Positions 1-8,381 are shown, counted from the first letter of the stretch. The stretch: 36,641 bases of DNA from Afifellaceae bacterium (GCA_028281235.1 JANQKG010000021.1:1-36641); one strand, 5' to 3'. The notes: generated from the sequence alone by a model not told the origin. Made by a program: numbers and translations.

Positions 1-770
1 TGCTCTGGACCGATCCCTGGATCGCACAGCAAATGCTAAAAGTGCATCTGGACGAGAGTACTGACTTGGCCTCGCGGAAGAGTCAGACCATCGACGACAT
101 TGTGGCATGGTTTGACCGAAAGATCGGCCTGTCGGGTAAGAACGTCTGCGATCTGGGCTGTGGGCCTGGCCTCTATGCGAAGCGCATGGCGACAAGAGGC
201 GCCAGGGTTACTGGCGTCGATTTTTCTGCCGGTTCACTCGACTACGCGAGGTCCGAAGCCGCCGCCCACAATCTGGATATTGAATACCGAAAAGCAGACT
301 ATCTGATCGATGATCTGCCCGACAGACAAGATGTCGTCAGCCTGATTTACTGTGATTTCTGCACGCTCCCACCCGAGAAGCGACGCACGCTTCTGGAGCG
401 GGTTAAGGGAATGCTGAACCCTGGTGGGGCGTTCGTTTTCGATGTGTCGACCACGCAGCAATTCGAGAAGCGGCGTGAGGTCATGACCTACGGTCGCCGT
501 CCCATGGGAGACTTTTGGTCACCAGATGACCATTTCGGTTTCCAGACCACCTTTCTCTATGATCAGGATAAGATCGCGCTGGATCGTTATCTGATCGTTG
601 CGCCAGAACGTCGGTTCGAGATATTCAACTGGATGCAGTATTTTGATCCCGAGATGATCTCGAGCGAAGTGCGCGAAGCCGGGCTGGTCGTAGAAGAAGT
701 CCTTGATGTCATGACCGGAGAACCTTGGACGTCGGAAGCGGAGGCGCTGGCCGTTGTTTCACGGGTGTGA
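1..770 (+). CDS. Class I SAM-dependent methyltransferase (5' end outside window)
   Basis: The open frame runs from the left edge (codons from base 3) to the TGA at 768-770. The residues before the first ATG at 33 read LWTDPWIAQQ and continue smoothly into the protein, so the ATG at 33 is probably internal and the gene starts outside the window. Motif I for S-adenosylmethionine binding is CDLGCGPGLY, followed by an acidic turn in GVDFSAGSLDYARSEA, typical of the seven-stranded Rossmann methyltransferases. The methyl acceptor cannot be told; such stand-alone enzymes act on small molecules, quinones or tRNA. It converges on the LVIVD gene across a 104-bp gap with no clear terminator, and nothing links it to the catabolic genes that follow. 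Confidence 0.85.
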   Translation, partial: LWTDPWIAQQMLKVHLDESTDLASRKSQTIDDIVAWFDRKIGLSGKNVCDLGCGPGLYAKRMATRGARVTGVDFSAGSLDYARSEAAAHNLDIEYRKADYLIDDLPDRQDVVSLIYCDFCTLPPEKRRTLLERVKGMLNPGGAFVFDVSTTQQFEKRREVMTYGRRPMGDFWSPDDHFGFQTTFLYDQDKIALDRYLIVAPERRFEIFNWMQYFDPEMISSEVREAGLVVEEVLDVMTGEPWTSEAEALAVVSRV

Positions 771-874
771 GCTCTGTTTCCATCCCGGTTTGGAGCGCAA
801 GTCCGCTTCGTCCGCACGGCGGTCATCTCGATCCGGGTAATGGTGCCTATCTCTGCCGGAACCTTAACTGACCA

Positions 875-2134
875 TCACCCCTGATACTCCAGAATATAGA
901 GCCCGGCATTGTAGTCGGACACATAAGCCAGCCCATCCTTTGACACCCAGATGTCGCAGGACTGGATGACCTTGGCCCGGTTCGGACGGCGGTCCATCAA
1001 CCGTGCTGGCGCAGGAGGCACGAAAGCAGCCACTTCCTTCGGCTGATATTCGTTTGAGATATCGTAGACGCGCACACCGGCATTTTGCTGGGTGGCGAAG
1101 ATCAGCTGGTCGCTGACGAAGCTGTCCGGCCGGTTCTCATGAATGTTATGCGGTCCGAAATGTGCGCCCTTGGCGGCATAGTCTTCTTCGTTCGGGATCG
1201 GCACGGTCGAGATGCTGACCGGGTTCGACGGTTCGCGAATGTCGAAGAGCCAGATATGCTTGATCCCGTCGGCACAATTGTCGAGCACAGCCTCGTCTGC
1301 GACAACCAAAAGGTCGCGGTCGGGAAGAGGTAGGGCATTGTGGGTGCCACCGCCGAACGGCGGCGACCAGTTGCGATGGACGATCAGTTCGGGGTTGGTG
1401 CGGTCTTTGACGTCCATGATCACAAGACCGCCATCGCGCCAGGCCCCGTAGGCGGTATCGCCATGGACGATGGCGTGGTGCAAGCCTGCGCGTGCCTGAT
1501 CTTCAGAGAGCTCTTCGCCCGCCGCGGCGTTCATGCCCGGCAACCAGTATCGCCCGGCTTCTTTGGGGTTGGTGGGATCGGTCATGTCGACCGTGATGAA
1601 GATGTAATCGGTGAACCCATCGATCAATGCCGAGGCATAGGCCCATCGGCCGCCGACATACCAGATGCGATGTATGCCGCCGCCTTCAACCTCCATGAAG
1701 CCGATCTTCCGGGGTTCAGCGGGGTTTGAGATGTCATAGACGGACATCCCGGCCGTCCAATCCCGGGTCTTCGACATCATCGTGTCTGCCGTACCGACCT
1801 TTTTGCCGAGCTTACCCTTGTAGTACTCCACTTCGTTCTGGAACTCCTCGGCCGCGAACATGTTCTTGGCGTTGATGACTAGGAGCAGGTCTTCGTGGCT
1901 CTGTAGATGGATGTTCCAGGTGTTGGGCGGGGCCGAGACGTAGGCCACTGGCTTCGGGTCGCGTGGGTCGCTGCAATCGACGACGCTGAACCCGTCGGAA
2001 AACATGTGCCCGACAATCGCGTGCCCCTTGTTGACCATGAGCTGCACACCGTCCGGCCGCCCGCCTTGATCGGAATAGCCGATCAGTTTCATGTTTGTGG
2101 AGTAATCCGGGGTCGGCAGATCCTGCTTTGTCAT
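875..2134 (-). CDS. LVIVD-repeat beta-propeller protein
   Basis: A 419-residue protein built of repeated segments of the form 'V.D.SDP..P', for example FSVVDCSDPRDPKPVAYVS, MSVYDISNPAEPRKIGFMEV and WLFDIREPSNPVSISTV. These are the LVIVD repeats of beta-propeller proteins related to surface and YncE-like proteins. No signal peptide is visible (it starts MTKQDLPTPDYST), so it may be cytoplasmic. An AGAGAGG ribosome site lies just before the ATG. It is the last gene of the leftward operon, 23 bp after the TRAP-type binding protein. Function is unknown; it has been seen beside catabolic genes and could be a binding or lactonase-like propeller, but no catalytic residues can be assigned. Confidence 0.8.
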   Translation of the reverse strand: MTKQDLPTPDYSTNMKLIGYSDQGGRPDGVQLMVNKGHAIVGHMFSDGFSVVDCSDPRDPKPVAYVSAPPNTWNIHLQSHEDLLLVINAKNMFAAEEFQNEVEYYKGKLGKKVGTADTMMSKTRDWTAGMSVYDISNPAEPRKIGFMEVEGGGIHRIWYVGGRWAYASALIDGFTDYIFITVDMTDPTNPKEAGRYWLPGMNAAAGEELSEDQARAGLHHAIVHGDTAYGAWRDGGLVIMDVKDRTNPELIVHRNWSPPFGGGTHNALPLPDRDLLVVADEAVLDNCADGIKHIWLFDIREPSNPVSISTVPIPNEEDYAAKGAHFGPHNIHENRPDSFVSDQLIFATQQNAGVRVYDISNEYQPKEVAAFVPPAPARLMDRRPNRAKVIQSCDIWVSKDGLAYVSDYNAGLYILEYQG

Positions 2135-2157
2135 GGTGCCTCTCTTTGTATTGCACG

Positions 2158-3087
2158 TCAGGCGGCGCGAAGTTCCGTGTCAAACAGCTCGCGCAGTTCC
2201 GGCGCAAACCGGCGGCGTGTGACGTCCACTTCGGCGCGCGTTGCCTTGGCAAAGATCTCTCGGGTTGCGTTATCAAGCTCGATGAGCTCGACCCCCTGGC
2301 GGCGCAGTTCGGCGCTGCAGATCGCATCGTCCTCCTCGGCAAACCGTCTTTGCGCGTCGACGGACCGGTCGACGGCGCGCTGAAGGCCGTCACCGGCGTT
2401 GGGGTTGAGGCTCTTCATGCGTTCTGCGTTGAACAGAACCAGCGCCACACCGAGGAGGTGCCGCGTCAGGAGGATATGGCGGTGGGTCTGGTAAAGCTCG
2501 AAATTCAGAATGTTCGTGAGTGGGTTCTCCTGCGCATCGACCCGGCCTGACTTCACTGCATCAGGCAGATCGCGTACATCGATGGCCATGGGGTCAAAGC
2601 CAAGGGCACGGAAGACGCGTTGGTGGTCCTCGTTGGCCAATGTGCGAATCTTCAACCCTTTGCAGTCGTCGAGGGTTTTGACGGACACGGCACTTGAGAT
2701 GTGGCGCAGGCCGTTGTCCCAATAGCCCAGCACCTCGTACCCGGTGGCCGCCGCCACCTCGCGCCGCAGACGATCCCCGAGCGCCCCATCGAGCAGGGCG
2801 TAGGCGCGACGCCGATCCGGCACCACGAAGTGCTGATCGAAAAGGCCGAGTTCAGGGATGCGCTTGGCTAGATAGCTCGACGAAAAATAGCATCCGTCCA
2901 GCTCGCCGCCTTCGGTCATCGATAGCAGATCGGCCGCTTTGTGACCCCGCGCAACGATGTTTTCGTCGAAGGCGAGCGAGACTGCGCCGCCCGTCTCCTC
3001 TGCCACCGCCTCCGCCAGAACCCGCCCGCCGCGCGTGTGAACGGATCTGTCTCCTTGATAACCACCGAACTTCAATTCCAGTGTCAT
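2158..3087 (-). CDS. TRAP-type (DctP-like) binding protein lacking a signal peptide
   Basis: A 309-residue protein matching the mature part of DctP-family solute-binding proteins. It starts at the first beta strand (LELKFGGYQGD), keeps the helix-sheet pattern, the conserved segment DDCKGLKIRTL whose arginine binds the carboxylate in family members, and VKSGRVDAQENPLTNI. No export signal precedes it: there is an in-frame TGA at 3109-3111, eight codons upstream of the ATG. No dctQ or dctM membrane gene is present in the window. It lies between the GST gene (144 bp upstream) and the LVIVD gene (23 bp downstream), all leftward. It may be a cytoplasmic ligand-binding protein, or a truncated remnant of a lost transporter. 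The frame is intact, which favours a working protein. Confidence 0.75.
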   Translation of the reverse strand: MTLELKFGGYQGDRSVHTRGGRVLAEAVAEETGGAVSLAFDENIVARGHKAADLLSMTEGGELDGCYFSSSYLAKRIPELGLFDQHFVVPDRRRAYALLDGALGDRLRREVAAATGYEVLGYWDNGLRHISSAVSVKTLDDCKGLKIRTLANEDHQRVFRALGFDPMAIDVRDLPDAVKSGRVDAQENPLTNILNFELYQTHRHILLTRHLLGVALVLFNAERMKSLNPNAGDGLQRAVDRSVDAQRRFAEEDDAICSAELRRQGVELIELDNATREIFAKATRAEVDVTRRRFAPELRELFDTELRAA

Positions 3088-3231
3088 GGCATTCTCACGT
3101 GAGCTCGTTCATCAATTCAGAGGGATCAGCGGCAAGGCGACGGCCTCCCGACGCCAAGTCGGAACAAATCAGCAGAGCCGAGGGGTGCTATCGTATCTCG
3201 TGAAGCGCTGCGGCGTTGGCTGGCATGCGGC

Positions 3232-3870
3232 TCAAGGAAGAGGGACATCGTTCGCGTATTTTGGAACTTGATAGCCGTTCTGCACGGCGGGCCGTTCGGC
3301 GATGCGCACGTACCAGTCACGGACATTGGGGAAATCGTGTAGATTGATTTGCTGCCAGTCGTAGCGCGAGACCCAAGGCCAGATGGCCATATCGGTGATC
3401 GAATAGTCGCCACGTCCCCCGCCGGCGACATAATCTCGCCCGTCCAACCGCTTGTTCAGAACGCCGTAGAGGCGATTTGCCTCCTTCGAGTAGCGCTCTT
3501 CCGCGTAAGCAGACTTGCCGGAATTGTACTTCACGAAGTGGTGGACTTGCCCAAGCATCGGGCCGACGCCGCCCATCTGCCACATCAGCCATTCGATCGC
3601 GGGCCAGCGCGCCTCACCCTTTGGCAGGAACCGGTCGTATTTATCGGCGAGGTAGAGCATGATCGCTCCGCTTTCCATCAACTGGATGCCGGTGTCGTGA
3701 TCGACGATGGCCGGGATGCGATTGTTAGGGGCGATCTTCAGGAATTCGGCGTCGAACTGCTCGTCCTTGGAGATGTCGATGGCATGTGCATTGTACTCGA
3801 CGCCAAGCTCCTCAAGCATGATCGAGACCTTACGGCCGTTTGGGGTGGTCCAGGTGTAGAGGTCGATCAC
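3232..3870 (-). CDS. Glutathione S-transferase family protein (YfcG/Ure2-like)
   Basis: A 212-residue protein with the two-domain GST layout. The thioredoxin-like domain (about 1-80) begins IDLYTWTTPNGRKVSIMLEE, has the cis-proline loop NNRIPAIVDHD and the glutathione-contacting ESGAIMLYLADKY. The helical domain has the N-capping segment YSITDMAIWPWV. The TTPNGRK segment is typical of the YfcG/Ure2p-like group, which includes disulfide reductases and GSH transferases. The start codon is GTG at 3870, only 3 bp after the stop of the GntR gene, so the two are almost certainly co-transcribed. In catabolic operons such enzymes often act on reactive intermediates; the real substrate is not evident. 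Confidence 0.9.
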   Translation of the reverse strand: MIDLYTWTTPNGRKVSIMLEELGVEYNAHAIDISKDEQFDAEFLKIAPNNRIPAIVDHDTGIQLMESGAIMLYLADKYDRFLPKGEARWPAIEWLMWQMGGVGPMLGQVHHFVKYNSGKSAYAEERYSKEANRLYGVLNKRLDGRDYVAGGGRGDYSITDMAIWPWVSRYDWQQINLHDFPNVRDWYVRIAERPAVQNGYQVPKYANDVPLP

Positions 3871-3873
3871 GTG

Positions 3874-4560
3874 TCAGTCGTCCTTCAGGAGTGTCGCAAT
3901 GACAGATTTCAGGTGGTTGCGCATCGCCGCATGCGCGGCTAGGCGATCGCGGTTCTCAAGTGCGGCAATGATCTCTTCGTGCTCGGCGAAGGAATGGTAA
4001 TCGGCCGGTGGTCCGTCCTGCGGAAGGTCCAGTCTGGACCACACGACCGAAAGCCGGACCGCATTCACGATCCGATGCAGCTCGGCCAGAAGCGGATTTC
4101 CCGAGGCGACTGCAATCAGCTCATGCAATCTCGCGTCGAGCCGCTCGTATTCCTCCCAACTGGCGGCCATTCGCATGCTTTCGGCAAGACGGCGTGCCTC
4201 GGTCAAATGACGCGGGGCGGCGTGGATCGCCGCGTGGCCTGCCAGTTCGGGCTCAAGCGACAAGCGGGCCATCATCGCGGCGTACGGGCTGGTGATTTCA
4301 GCAAGCCGCACAACGAGCGGTTCATTGCTCTTGTCGGCAGCCACCGGCTTCCGCAAGAACGTCCCGCGGCCGACGTACCGTTCGACGACGCCCTCAGCCT
4401 CCAGGGCCGTCAGCACTTTGCGCAACTCTCCGCGCGAGATGCCCAGCTTCTCACAAAGGTCGCGTTCTGGCGGCAGCCTGTCACCCGTGGCTGCTCCGGA
4501 ACTGGCAAGCCAAGCCCCGAAAGCGTCGCGGGACGCCATTGTCGTGCCGAGGGCGTTCAT
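3874..4560 (-). CDS. GntR-family regulator with FCD domain
   Basis: A 228-residue FadR-type repressor. The winged helix-turn-helix is at about 22-68 (RLPPERDLCEKLGISRGELR, then the wing EGVVERYVGRGTFL), followed by an FCD ligand domain. That domain keeps the metal-binding pattern: Asp and His in LDARLHELIAVASGN, His in FAEHEEIIAAL and His in MRNHLKS. It is transcribed away from the alcohol dehydrogenase gene and lies first in its own operon with GST. The palindrome at 4559-4572 overlaps its ATG, so it probably represses itself. No good ribosome site precedes the ATG at 4560; a second Met seven codons in (4537-4539) is an alternative start. The likely effector is a carboxylate from the pathway of the flanking genes. 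Confidence 0.88.
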   Translation of the reverse strand: MNALGTTMASRDAFGAWLASSGAATGDRLPPERDLCEKLGISRGELRKVLTALEAEGVVERYVGRGTFLRKPVAADKSNEPLVVRLAEITSPYAAMMARLSLEPELAGHAAIHAAPRHLTEARRLAESMRMAASWEEYERLDARLHELIAVASGNPLLAELHRIVNAVRLSVVWSRLDLPQDGPPADYHSFAEHEEIIAALENRDRLAAHAAMRNHLKSVIATLLKDD

Positions 4561-4572
4561 TGGTTAACCAAT
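4559..4572. promoter_or_regulatory. Probable GntR operator, site 1
   Basis: A perfect 14-bp palindrome, ATTGGTTAACCAAT, overlaps the start codon of the leftward GntR gene. An identical copy lies at 4698-4711. The TTGGT-ACCAA halves resemble known FadR-subfamily operators. Binding here would block transcription or translation initiation of the regulator itself, hence autoregulation. Confidence 0.75.
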
Positions 4573-4634
4573 TTGCTTCAGCTCGGAACTCTAGCAAAAG
4601 AGGACATCAGCGACGGAGTCAATAAATAATCATG

Positions 4635-4664
4635 TTTACGTTGCTGGTGCGTCGGGCTAGTTAT
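4635..4664 (+). promoter_or_regulatory. Candidate promoter for the alcohol dehydrogenase operon
   Basis: TTTACG (4635-4640) and TAGTTA (4658-4663) are separated by 17 bp and could form -35 and -10 boxes. Transcription would start near 4670, placing operator site 2 just downstream of +1. This is a weak match and was read by eye. Confidence 0.35.
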
Positions 4665-4697
4665 GGTCCAAGCAAGCGCCGGTCAGGGATAAGCAGA

Positions 4698-4711
4698 ATT
4701 GGTTAACCAAT
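4698..4711. promoter_or_regulatory. Probable GntR operator, site 2
   Basis: A second exact copy of ATTGGTTAACCAAT, centred 139 bp from site 1 and about 45 bp before the start codon of the alcohol dehydrogenase gene. The identical pair in one divergent intergenic region strongly suggests control of both operons by the adjacent GntR protein, possibly with DNA looping. Confidence 0.78.
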
Positions 4712-4755
4712 ATAGGCGTGGGCTCCGCCCGACGAAATGGGGAGATCGGCGTTAG

Positions 4756-5919
4756 ATGCGCAGCGCGGAGGGCGTGAAATACACCCGCTCGATGTCCGTA
4801 CCAAAGAAGATGAAGGCATGGGTACTAGGCGATCCCGATGAACTGAAGCTTATTGTGAAAGACGTGCCGGTGCCTGGTCGGGCAGAGGCGCTGGTGCGGA
4901 TTGACGCCGTGGCGATATGCGCAACGGATCTTGAGGTCATCAGTTACGGCACGCCGGCGATGTTCGAGGGTGGACCGCCCTTCAACAAGAACTTCACGCC
5001 CGGCCACGAATACATGGGTACGATCGCGGCGCTGGGGCCGGGGGTGGATGAGTTCGAGATCGGCGACCGTGTAACGGTCGAGATCCATGCCGGATGCGGT
5101 CAGTGCAAACGCTGCCGGATGGGCATGTACACGTCGTGCCACAACTACGGTTTGAACTATGGTGACCGCGACAAAGGACACCGGGCGAACGGATTTACGA
5201 CGAATGGCGGGTTCGCAGAATACGCCGTCAACAACATCAACACGATGATTAAGGTTCCCGACCAGATGTCGGATGCGGAGGCCACGCTTGTGGTGACGGC
5301 CGGGACTTCGATGTATGGGCTGACCGAGCTTGGCGGGCTGGTCGCCGGTGAAAGCGTGGTGGTGATTGGGCCCGGGCCAATCGGGCTTTTGGCGGTTGCA
5401 GTCGCAAAGTCCCTGGGCGCCAGCCCGGTGGTTCTTATCGGCACCCGCGAGAACCGCAACATGATTGGACGAGAACTTGGCGCCGACGCGACCGTCGATG
5501 CCCGCAATGAAGACGTGATGGCGCGCGTCAAGGAAATCGTCGGACCGAAAGGAGCGGACTACGTCCTCGATTGCGCGGGCAGTGAAACGACGGTTAACCA
5601 AGCCGTCCACATGACTAATCGGGGCGGCAAGGTCTGCCTCGCGGCCTTTCCCAAGACACCGGTCACGTTCGATCTCGGCTACCTCGCGGTCAACAACATC
5701 TACCTGTATGGCATTCGCGGCGAGGGCAAGTCGGCCACTCATCGGGCGATGACGTTTATGGCCGAAAAGCGTTTCGATGCGACGAAGGTCCACACGCACA
5801 CTTTTCCGATGCAGGACCTGCCGGATGCGCTTCGCCATGCCCGCGAGCGAATCGACGACGCGATCAAGGTGGTTGTGTCGATGCACGACACCAATGCCGG
5901 CGCAGTCGCAGCGGAATAG
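4756..5919 (+). CDS. Zinc-dependent alcohol dehydrogenase (MDR family)
   Basis: A 387-residue medium-chain dehydrogenase. Catalytic zinc ligands are Cys55 (AICATD) and His84-Glu85 (PGHEYMG). The structural zinc site is the four cysteines 114, 117, 120 and 128 (CGQCKRCRMGMYTSC). The NAD-binding fingerprint GPGPIG is at 205-210. It resembles threonine or sorbitol dehydrogenase-type enzymes that oxidise a secondary alcohol. The chosen ATG has a TGGGGAG ribosome site 11 bp upstream; a later Met at codon 13 is possible but has no such site. It heads a rightward operon, 11 bp before the DapA-like gene, under the two GntR operators. Substrate unknown, probably a hydroxy acid or sugar-acid derivative, given the aldolase beside it. 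Confidence 0.9.
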   Translation: MRSAEGVKYTRSMSVPKKMKAWVLGDPDELKLIVKDVPVPGRAEALVRIDAVAICATDLEVISYGTPAMFEGGPPFNKNFTPGHEYMGTIAALGPGVDEFEIGDRVTVEIHAGCGQCKRCRMGMYTSCHNYGLNYGDRDKGHRANGFTTNGGFAEYAVNNINTMIKVPDQMSDAEATLVVTAGTSMYGLTELGGLVAGESVVVIGPGPIGLLAVAVAKSLGASPVVLIGTRENRNMIGRELGADATVDARNEDVMARVKEIVGPKGADYVLDCAGSETTVNQAVHMTNRGGKVCLAAFPKTPVTFDLGYLAVNNIYLYGIRGEGKSATHRAMTFMAEKRFDATKVHTHTFPMQDLPDALRHARERIDDAIKVVVSMHDTNAGAVAAE

Positions 5920-5930
5920 TGTGAGGAGAC

Positions 5931-6851
5931 ATGTCAAAGGCCAAACGAGGGATTTACGCTGCGGCCGTTTCTCCGTTTCGGGCGGATGGGTCGCTCGATT
6001 CCCAGAAGCTTACCGCCTATTGCAAACACCTGATTTCTGAGGGCGGATGCGATGGTGTGGCGCCGACCGGAACAACGGGCGAGGGCAATTCGATCTCCTA
6101 TCGCGATCGGATGGCGCTTCCAGGGGCCTTCGCAGAAGCCGGGTTCGATCCGAGCCGCGCTATCTTCGGGACCGGCTCCTGCGCAACGCAGGACGCTGTC
6201 GATCTGACGGCGGCGGCGGTTTCTGCAGGATATTTCAATGTGTTGGTTCTACCGCCTTTCTATTACAAGGATCCCAGCGATGAAGGGCTCTATGCCTACT
6301 TCTCGCAACTTGTGGAAAGGGTTGGCGATCATCGGCTGCGGGTCTACCTCTATCACTTCCCGCAGATGTCGATGACGCCAATTCCGGTCGACGTCGTTGT
6401 TCGTCTGAAGCACGCCTTTGGACCGGTGATAGCGGGTCTAAAGGACTCCGGCGGCGACCTGTCGCAGACGCTCGCTTTCGCCACCGCGACTGGCGGGGTC
6501 GACGCGGATTTCGACGTCTATCCGTCGAGCGAGGCATTTCTGTTCGACGGGCTGACTGGCGGTTGCGCCGGCGTCATCTCCGGTTCCACAAACGTGTTCG
6601 GCGCCTATTCGCGTGACGCGATGACGGCCGCGAACAGAGCTGACAGCGATGCTTTTGCGATGGTGAAGGTAGCCCGCGCGATGGCATCGAAATACCCACT
6701 GGTGGCGGCTATGAAGCAGATGGAAGCCTGGCGCAGTGGCGATGACAGTTGGACGCGCATGGCACCGCCCCTGGTCCCGCTGAGTGCGGAGCAGCAAGCC
6801 AGCCTCAAGGCGGATGTAGAGGCTCTGAAAGCCCCGGCTCTGGCGGTCTAG
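5931..6851 (+). CDS. DapA/NAL-superfamily lyase (dihydrodipicolinate synthase family)
   Basis: A 306-residue TIM-barrel class I aldolase. The Schiff-base lysine is K171 in AGLKDSGGD, the catalytic tyrosine is Y141 in YLYHFP, and the carboxylate-binding loop is TGTTGEG (46-52), so all key residues of the N-acetylneuraminate lyase/DapA superfamily are present. Members cleave or form 2-oxo acids with pyruvate as one product. A GAGGAG ribosome site lies just before the ATG, 11 bp after the dehydrogenase. A catabolic role with the dehydrogenase (oxidise an alcohol, then split the product) is more likely than lysine synthesis. It could also be a 2-keto-3-deoxy sugar-acid aldolase or a dehydratase such as KdgD. 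Confidence 0.88.
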   Translation: MSKAKRGIYAAAVSPFRADGSLDSQKLTAYCKHLISEGGCDGVAPTGTTGEGNSISYRDRMALPGAFAEAGFDPSRAIFGTGSCATQDAVDLTAAAVSAGYFNVLVLPPFYYKDPSDEGLYAYFSQLVERVGDHRLRVYLYHFPQMSMTPIPVDVVVRLKHAFGPVIAGLKDSGGDLSQTLAFATATGGVDADFDVYPSSEAFLFDGLTGGCAGVISGSTNVFGAYSRDAMTAANRADSDAFAMVKVARAMASKYPLVAAMKQMEAWRSGDDSWTRMAPPLVPLSAEQQASLKADVEALKAPALAV

Positions 6852-6871
6852 CGATAAACCACAGTGGCCAC

Positions 6872-7057
6872 GGGAGGGAGGTCTTGGAAGGACCGGACTA
6901 CTTTCATCGCTTCGTGGTCATCGAGTTTCCGACGCTGGCCGACGGCACCGCATGCTTCAAGTCCGACGAATATGAAGCCGCCGCACTGTTTCGCCGGGCG
7001 GGCGGTGCGGGTGAAGTACAGACCGTCGTCTTGGAAAGCGGCGACGCGACGACCTAA
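6872..7057 (+). pseudogene. DUF1330 domain remnant, 5' half missing
   Basis: The frame ending in TAA at 7055-7057 encodes GREVLEGPDY, then FHRFVVIEFPTLADG and SDEYEAAALFR. These are the second half of a DUF1330 (dimeric alpha-beta barrel) domain, whose members carry GGR-EVLEG, VVIEFPS and SPEYQ at the same spacing. About 40 N-terminal residues are absent: upstream of the GREVLEG motif the frame runs into the end of the DapA-like gene. A TTG at 6884 after GGGAGGGAGG could start a 57-residue half domain, but that would lack the first strand and helix. It was probably an intact gene between the DapA-like and quinone oxidoreductase genes and lost its 5' end by deletion. Confidence 0.7.
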
Positions 7058-7067
7058 GGACGAAGCG

Positions 7068-8042
7068 ATGAAAGTCGACCGAGTGATCATGGCGCAGCAG
7101 GGTGCGCCGGACGTGATGCAGTTCGAGACCGTGGAGCTACCCCCGCCCGGAGAGGGAGAAGTCCAGATCCATCAATCTGCCATTGGGCTGAACTACATGG
7201 ATGTCTATCAGCGCTCAGGCCACTATCCGATGGAATTGCCGAGCGTCTTGGGGCTCGAGGCCGCCGGCGAAATCTCTGCGGTCGGAGCCGGCGTCGCGAA
7301 TCTGTCTGTCGGAGACCGAGTTGTCTATGGCGGCGTCCTGGGCGCTTATACGAGCCGGCGCAATGCCTCGGCGGCGCGCATGTTGAGAATCCCCAACGGA
7401 ATCTCGGACGATATTGCTGCGGCATCGATGATGAAGGGGATGACGGTCGAGTATCTGCTCGAGCGGACCTACAAGGTGAAGCCGGGGGATAAAGTTCTGT
7501 TCTTTGCGGCCTCCGGCGGCGTGGGTCAGATCGCAGGCCAATGGGGCAAGCATCTTGGGGCAGAGATGATTGGCGTCACGTCTGGGCCCGAGAATTGCCG
7601 AAGGGCGCTCGATTTGGGCTATGCCCATGCGATCGATCGCAAATCCGAAGACATTGCCGCGCGGGTCAAGGAGATCACCGGCGGGATCGGGGTCCCCGTT
7701 GTCTACGACAGCATCGGCAAAGCAACCTTTGAGACCTCGATTGCCTGCCTCGCCACTTACGGGATGTTCGTTTCATTCGGGGCTACGACCGGGGAGGCAC
7801 CCGCAGTTGCGCCAAGTTTGCTGCAGAAAGCGGGGTCGCTCTACTTCACCCGTCCTACGCTTGCGAATTATGTCGGGCCGCGGGCCGATTTGGAGCATTC
7901 GGCAGGTCGGGTCTTTGACATGATTCTCGGCGGTCAGGTTGCGGTGAATATCAGTCAGCGGCGACCGTTGAGCGAAGTTGCGGCAGCGCACGCCGATCTA
8001 GAGGCTGGTGTGACGACGGGCTCCACGATTTTCTTGCCCTGA
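7068..8042 (+). CDS. NAD(P)H:quinone oxidoreductase family protein (zeta-crystallin-like)
   Basis: A 324-residue zinc-free MDR enzyme starting MKVDRVIMAQQG. The NADPH-binding motif AASGGVGQIAGQWGK is typical of Qor/zeta-crystallin proteins, and no zinc cysteines are present. The start chosen is the ATG at 7068, preceded by AAGGA at a 7-bp spacing; the open frame reaches further upstream only by running across the DUF1330 remnant. Family members reduce quinones or the double bond of enones and acrylyl compounds. It ends the rightward operon and probably handles a redox step or a reactive carbonyl. Confidence 0.88.
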   Translation: MKVDRVIMAQQGAPDVMQFETVELPPPGEGEVQIHQSAIGLNYMDVYQRSGHYPMELPSVLGLEAAGEISAVGAGVANLSVGDRVVYGGVLGAYTSRRNASAARMLRIPNGISDDIAAASMMKGMTVEYLLERTYKVKPGDKVLFFAASGGVGQIAGQWGKHLGAEMIGVTSGPENCRRALDLGYAHAIDRKSEDIAARVKEITGGIGVPVVYDSIGKATFETSIACLATYGMFVSFGATTGEAPAVAPSLLQKAGSLYFTRPTLANYVGPRADLEHSAGRVFDMILGGQVAVNISQRRPLSEVAAAHADLEAGVTTGSTIFLP

Positions 8043-8381
8043 GGCAGGCGACTTGCGCGGTCTTTCGGCCCATGCGTGCGGTGGCGGGCGTCGGCATTTC
8101 GATCCCGGCCATCCCCTATCAGGCATTCACCCCTCATTTTGGCAATGTCGCTCTCAAAAGTGCCAAGCATTGCGTCTTGTGCTTGTGTATTGGGGCAAGA
8201 GCCTCGCGGCGGCGACCTCATTCCGCGCTTGGCAGACGGACACCCCATGCGATTTGCTGGAGAGAAGAGGATCAGGAACAACCCGACTGGCAGGCCCGAT
8301 CTGCCGCCTTGAATCCTCGCGGGTCTTACCATTTGACGTACATGCTGTTTGGCCAAAGTATGAAGCTCTGGAGGAAAGCAC
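8043..8381. other. 339-bp intergenic region upstream of the second GntR gene
   Basis: No convincing gene is seen here; the overlapping short frames have no family resemblance. Near the right end are a possible promoter (TTGACG at 8333-8338, AAGTAT at 8356-8361, 17-bp spacer) and a 10-bp palindrome TTTGGCCAAA at 8348-8357 within it, which could be an autoregulatory site. A GGAGGAA ribosome site is at 8370-8376. Confidence 0.5.

Noticed and set aside
5591-5601. Third copy of the GntR operator inside the dehydrogenase gene
   Set aside because: It matches only GGTTAACCAA (10 of the 14 bases) and lies in well-conserved coding sequence, so it is not listed as a site.
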